NCBI RefSeq assembly: GCF_026427775.1
Contig: NZ_CP044532.1
Location: 2,790,001-2,854,000 of the forward strand
Length of the DNA stretch: 64,000 bases
Reading direction: 5' to 3'
Source of the DNA: Arthrobacter sp. CDRTa11
Lineage (GTDB): Bacteria > Actinomycetota > Actinomycetes > Actinomycetales > Micrococcaceae
The notes beneath the pieces are model-generated. The model saw only the letters and a program-made list of their open reading frames with translations. It was not told the DNA's origin and searched no databases. Below are positions 62,518 through 64,000 of the stretch, one piece after another. The position numbers and the translations under genes are program-made. How positions within the stretch are numbered: the stretch's first letter is position 1; each line of letters starts with the position of its first letter.

Positions 62518-64000
62518 GGCCTTCTCCAGGTTCGTCCGTCACGGGCCAGCAGCTCATCAGCGCTGGCCGGGCCCCAGGAACCCGGGGCGTAGGGTTCGGG
62601 CTGTTCATTCAGTTCGGCCCAGTAGTCCTCGAACGGGTCAAGGATCTTCCAGGACAGCTCCACTTCCTCATGCCGCGGGAACAACGGCGGCTCACCCAAC
62701 AGCACGTCCAGGATCAGCCGCTCATACGCCTCGGGGGACGATTCGGTGAAGGAGTGCCCGTAGCCGAAGTCCATCGTCACGTCCCGGACTTCCATCTGGG
62801 TGCCCGGGACCTTGGACCCGAACCTGATGGTCACGCCCTCATCGGGCTGGACCCGGATCACCACAGCGTTCTGACCGAAGTCATCCTCACCATGATCACG
62901 GAAGAGCAGGTTCGGGGCGCGTTTGAACACCACCGCGATCTCCGTCACCCGCCGTCCCAGCCTTTTGCCCGCGCGCAGATAAAACGGCACTCCGGCCCAG
63001 CGCCGGGTATGGATGTCCACCCGGATCGCGGCGAACGTCTCGGTGGTGGAATCGGCCGGGATGCCCTCTTCCTCCAGGTAGCCCTGGACCTGCTCCCCGC
63101 CCTGCCAGCCGCCGGCGAACTGGCCGCGCGCTGAATGCGTGGACAGGTCATCAGGGAGCTTGACGGCGGCCAGGACCTTTTCCTTCTCGGCGCGCAAATC
63201 ATCGGCATTAAACGAAATCGGCTCTTCCATCGCGGTCAGCGCCAGCAGCTGCAGCAGGTGGTTCTGGATCACGTCGCGGGCCGCGCCCACACCGTCGTAA
63301 TACCCCGCCCGGCCGCCGGTACCAATGTCCTCAGCCATCGTGATCTGGACATGGTCCACGTAGTTCGCGTTCCACAACGGCTCAAACAACTGGTTCGCGA
63401 ACCGCAACGCCAGAATGTTCTGCACCGTCTCCTTCCCCAAATAATGATCGATCCGGAACACCGCGTCCGCGGGGAACACCGACTCCACAATGTCATTGAG
63501 CTTCCGGGCAGATTCCAGGTCATGGCCGAACGGCTTCTCAATCACCACCCGCCGCCACTTATCCCCCTCGGCCTGCGCCAGTCCGTGCTTGGACAGCTGC
63601 CGGCAGACCTGCTCAAACGCCTTCGGCGGGATCGAGAGGTAGAACGCATGGTTCCCCCGGGTCCCGCGGACATCGTCGAGTTCCTTAATGGTCTCGCCGA
63701 GCCGCTCGAAAGCGCCGTCATCATCAAACTCGCCCTGGACAAAACGGATGCCCTCCGAAAGCTGGTTCCACACCGCCTCATCAAAAGGCGTGCGCGCGTA
63801 GGCCTGCACGGAGGCCTTCACCTCAGCGGCGAAATCCTCCTTGTCCCACTCGCGCCGCGCGAAGCCGACCAGCGCGAAACTCGGCGGCAGCAACCCCCGG
63901 TTCGCCAGGTCATACACGGCCGGCATGAGCTTCTTGCGGGCAAGGTCGCCGGTGACTCCGAAGAGTACCAGCGAGGACGGACCGGCGATTCGGTTCAGGC
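62514..64000 (-). CDS. zwf: Glucose-6-phosphate dehydrogenase, 5' partial
   Basis: The first enzyme of the oxidative pentose phosphate pathway, making NADPH. The gene runs off the right edge; about 495 codons are visible of a usual ~510. The NADP-binding VLFGVTGDLARKKLMP lies at the edge, upstream of an apparent ATG at 63926 that is internal. The substrate motif RIDHYLGKE is near visible residue 160, with catalytic His, and VIEKPFG is upstream. The coupling to opcA at 62514-62517 is intact. tal and tkt, usual upstream neighbours, lie beyond the window (inference). Confidence 0.96.
   Translation of the reverse strand, partial: LNRIAGPSSLVLFGVTGDLARKKLMPAVYDLANRGLLPPSFALVGFARREWDKEDFAAEVKASVQAYARTPFDEAVWNQLSEGIRFVQGEFDDDGAFERLGETIKELDDVRGTRGNHAFYLSIPPKAFEQVCRQLSKHGLAQAEGDKWRRVVIEKPFGHDLESARKLNDIVESVFPADAVFRIDHYLGKETVQNILALRFANQLFEPLWNANYVDHVQITMAEDIGTGGRAGYYDGVGAARDVIQNHLLQLLALTAMEEPISFNADDLRAEKEKVLAAVKLPDDLSTHSARGQFAGGWQGGEQVQGYLEEEGIPADSTTETFAAIRVDIHTRRWAGVPFYLRAGKRLGRRVTEIAVVFKRAPNLLFRDHGEDDFGQNAVVIRVQPDEGVTIRFGSKVPGTQMEVRDVTMDFGYGHSFTESSPEAYERLILDVLLGEPPLFPRHEEVELSWKILDPFEDYWAELNEQPEPYAPGSWGPASADELLARDGRTWRRP

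Overview
The window is high-GC, gene-dense actinobacterial chromosome, most likely Arthrobacter or a close Micrococcaceae relative. That placement is an inference from gene order and protein style; no rRNA or other marker is present. Pointers are the order uvrC-rapZ-yvcK-whiA followed by gap-pgk-tpiA-secG and the pgl-opcA-zwf block, the actinobacterial proteins RbpA, WhiA, OpcA and EF-G2, a CoaE-GrpB fusion of mycobacterial type, a DUF222/HNH gene, many GTG starts and many leaderless promoters. I see no tRNA, rRNA, CRISPR array, insertion sequence or prophage. It looks like core chromosome with small accessory genes between housekeeping blocks.

Layout. 0-15.6 kb: DUF5671 membrane protein (runs off the left edge), HSL-type hydrolase, PucR-like regulator, HrpB helicase, a candidate 50-residue protein, DUF222/HNH protein, EF-G2, a second hydrolase, a stand-alone LigD-type polymerase domain, a Sua5/YciO-type protein, a VOC protein, a membrane coiled-coil protein and a HAD-like protein. 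15.7-26.2 kb: phosphate transporter with a small membrane partner, RibD/DHFR-like reductase, hotdog thioesterase divergent from polA, an RHH protein coupled to a DUF4097 protein and then DUF1349, a divergent VOC/AraC pair, an Eis-like acetyltransferase. 26.2-34.0 kb: rpsA with a structured leader and strong terminator, GNAT and YigZ, coaE, uvrB, and terC behind a yybP-ykoY-type manganese riboswitch. 34.0-46.2 kb: tandem MFS paralogs, S33 peptidase-like hydrolase with GNAT, DUF3516 helicase, tam, heterodimeric ABC exporter with a GntR/YtrA regulator. 46.2-64.0 kb: uvrA behind a LexA-like box, HAD phosphatase and acyltransferase, uvrC, rapZ-yvcK-whiA, sodA, gap-pgk-tpiA-secG, rbpA, and zwf-opcA-pgl on the minus strand (zwf runs off the right edge).

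How genes work together. UvrA, UvrB and UvrC (nucleotide excision repair) lie within about 22 kb, with PolA for gap filling nearby; only uvrA shows a clear SOS-type operator. gap, pgk and tpiA form the triose part of glycolysis, and zwf, opcA and pgl the oxidative pentose phosphate entry. Coupled pairs include ABC1/ABC2/GntR, zwf/opcA/pgl, rapZ/yvcK, RHH/DUF4097 and GNAT/hydrolase.

The most distinctive regulatory pattern is a -10-like hexamer six to eight bases before the start codon in about twenty genes, which predicts widespread leaderless mRNAs. It also decides several starts. No intergenic stretch exceeds 300 bases; the longest (26151-26404, 56587-56847, 32730-32936) hold the rpsA leader, the sodA hairpin plus gap leader, and the terC riboswitch. 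I found no clearly new large system. The best undescribed candidates are the RHH/DUF4097 module with a palindrome over its own start, the rpsA leader and a small ORF fused by overlap to sodA.
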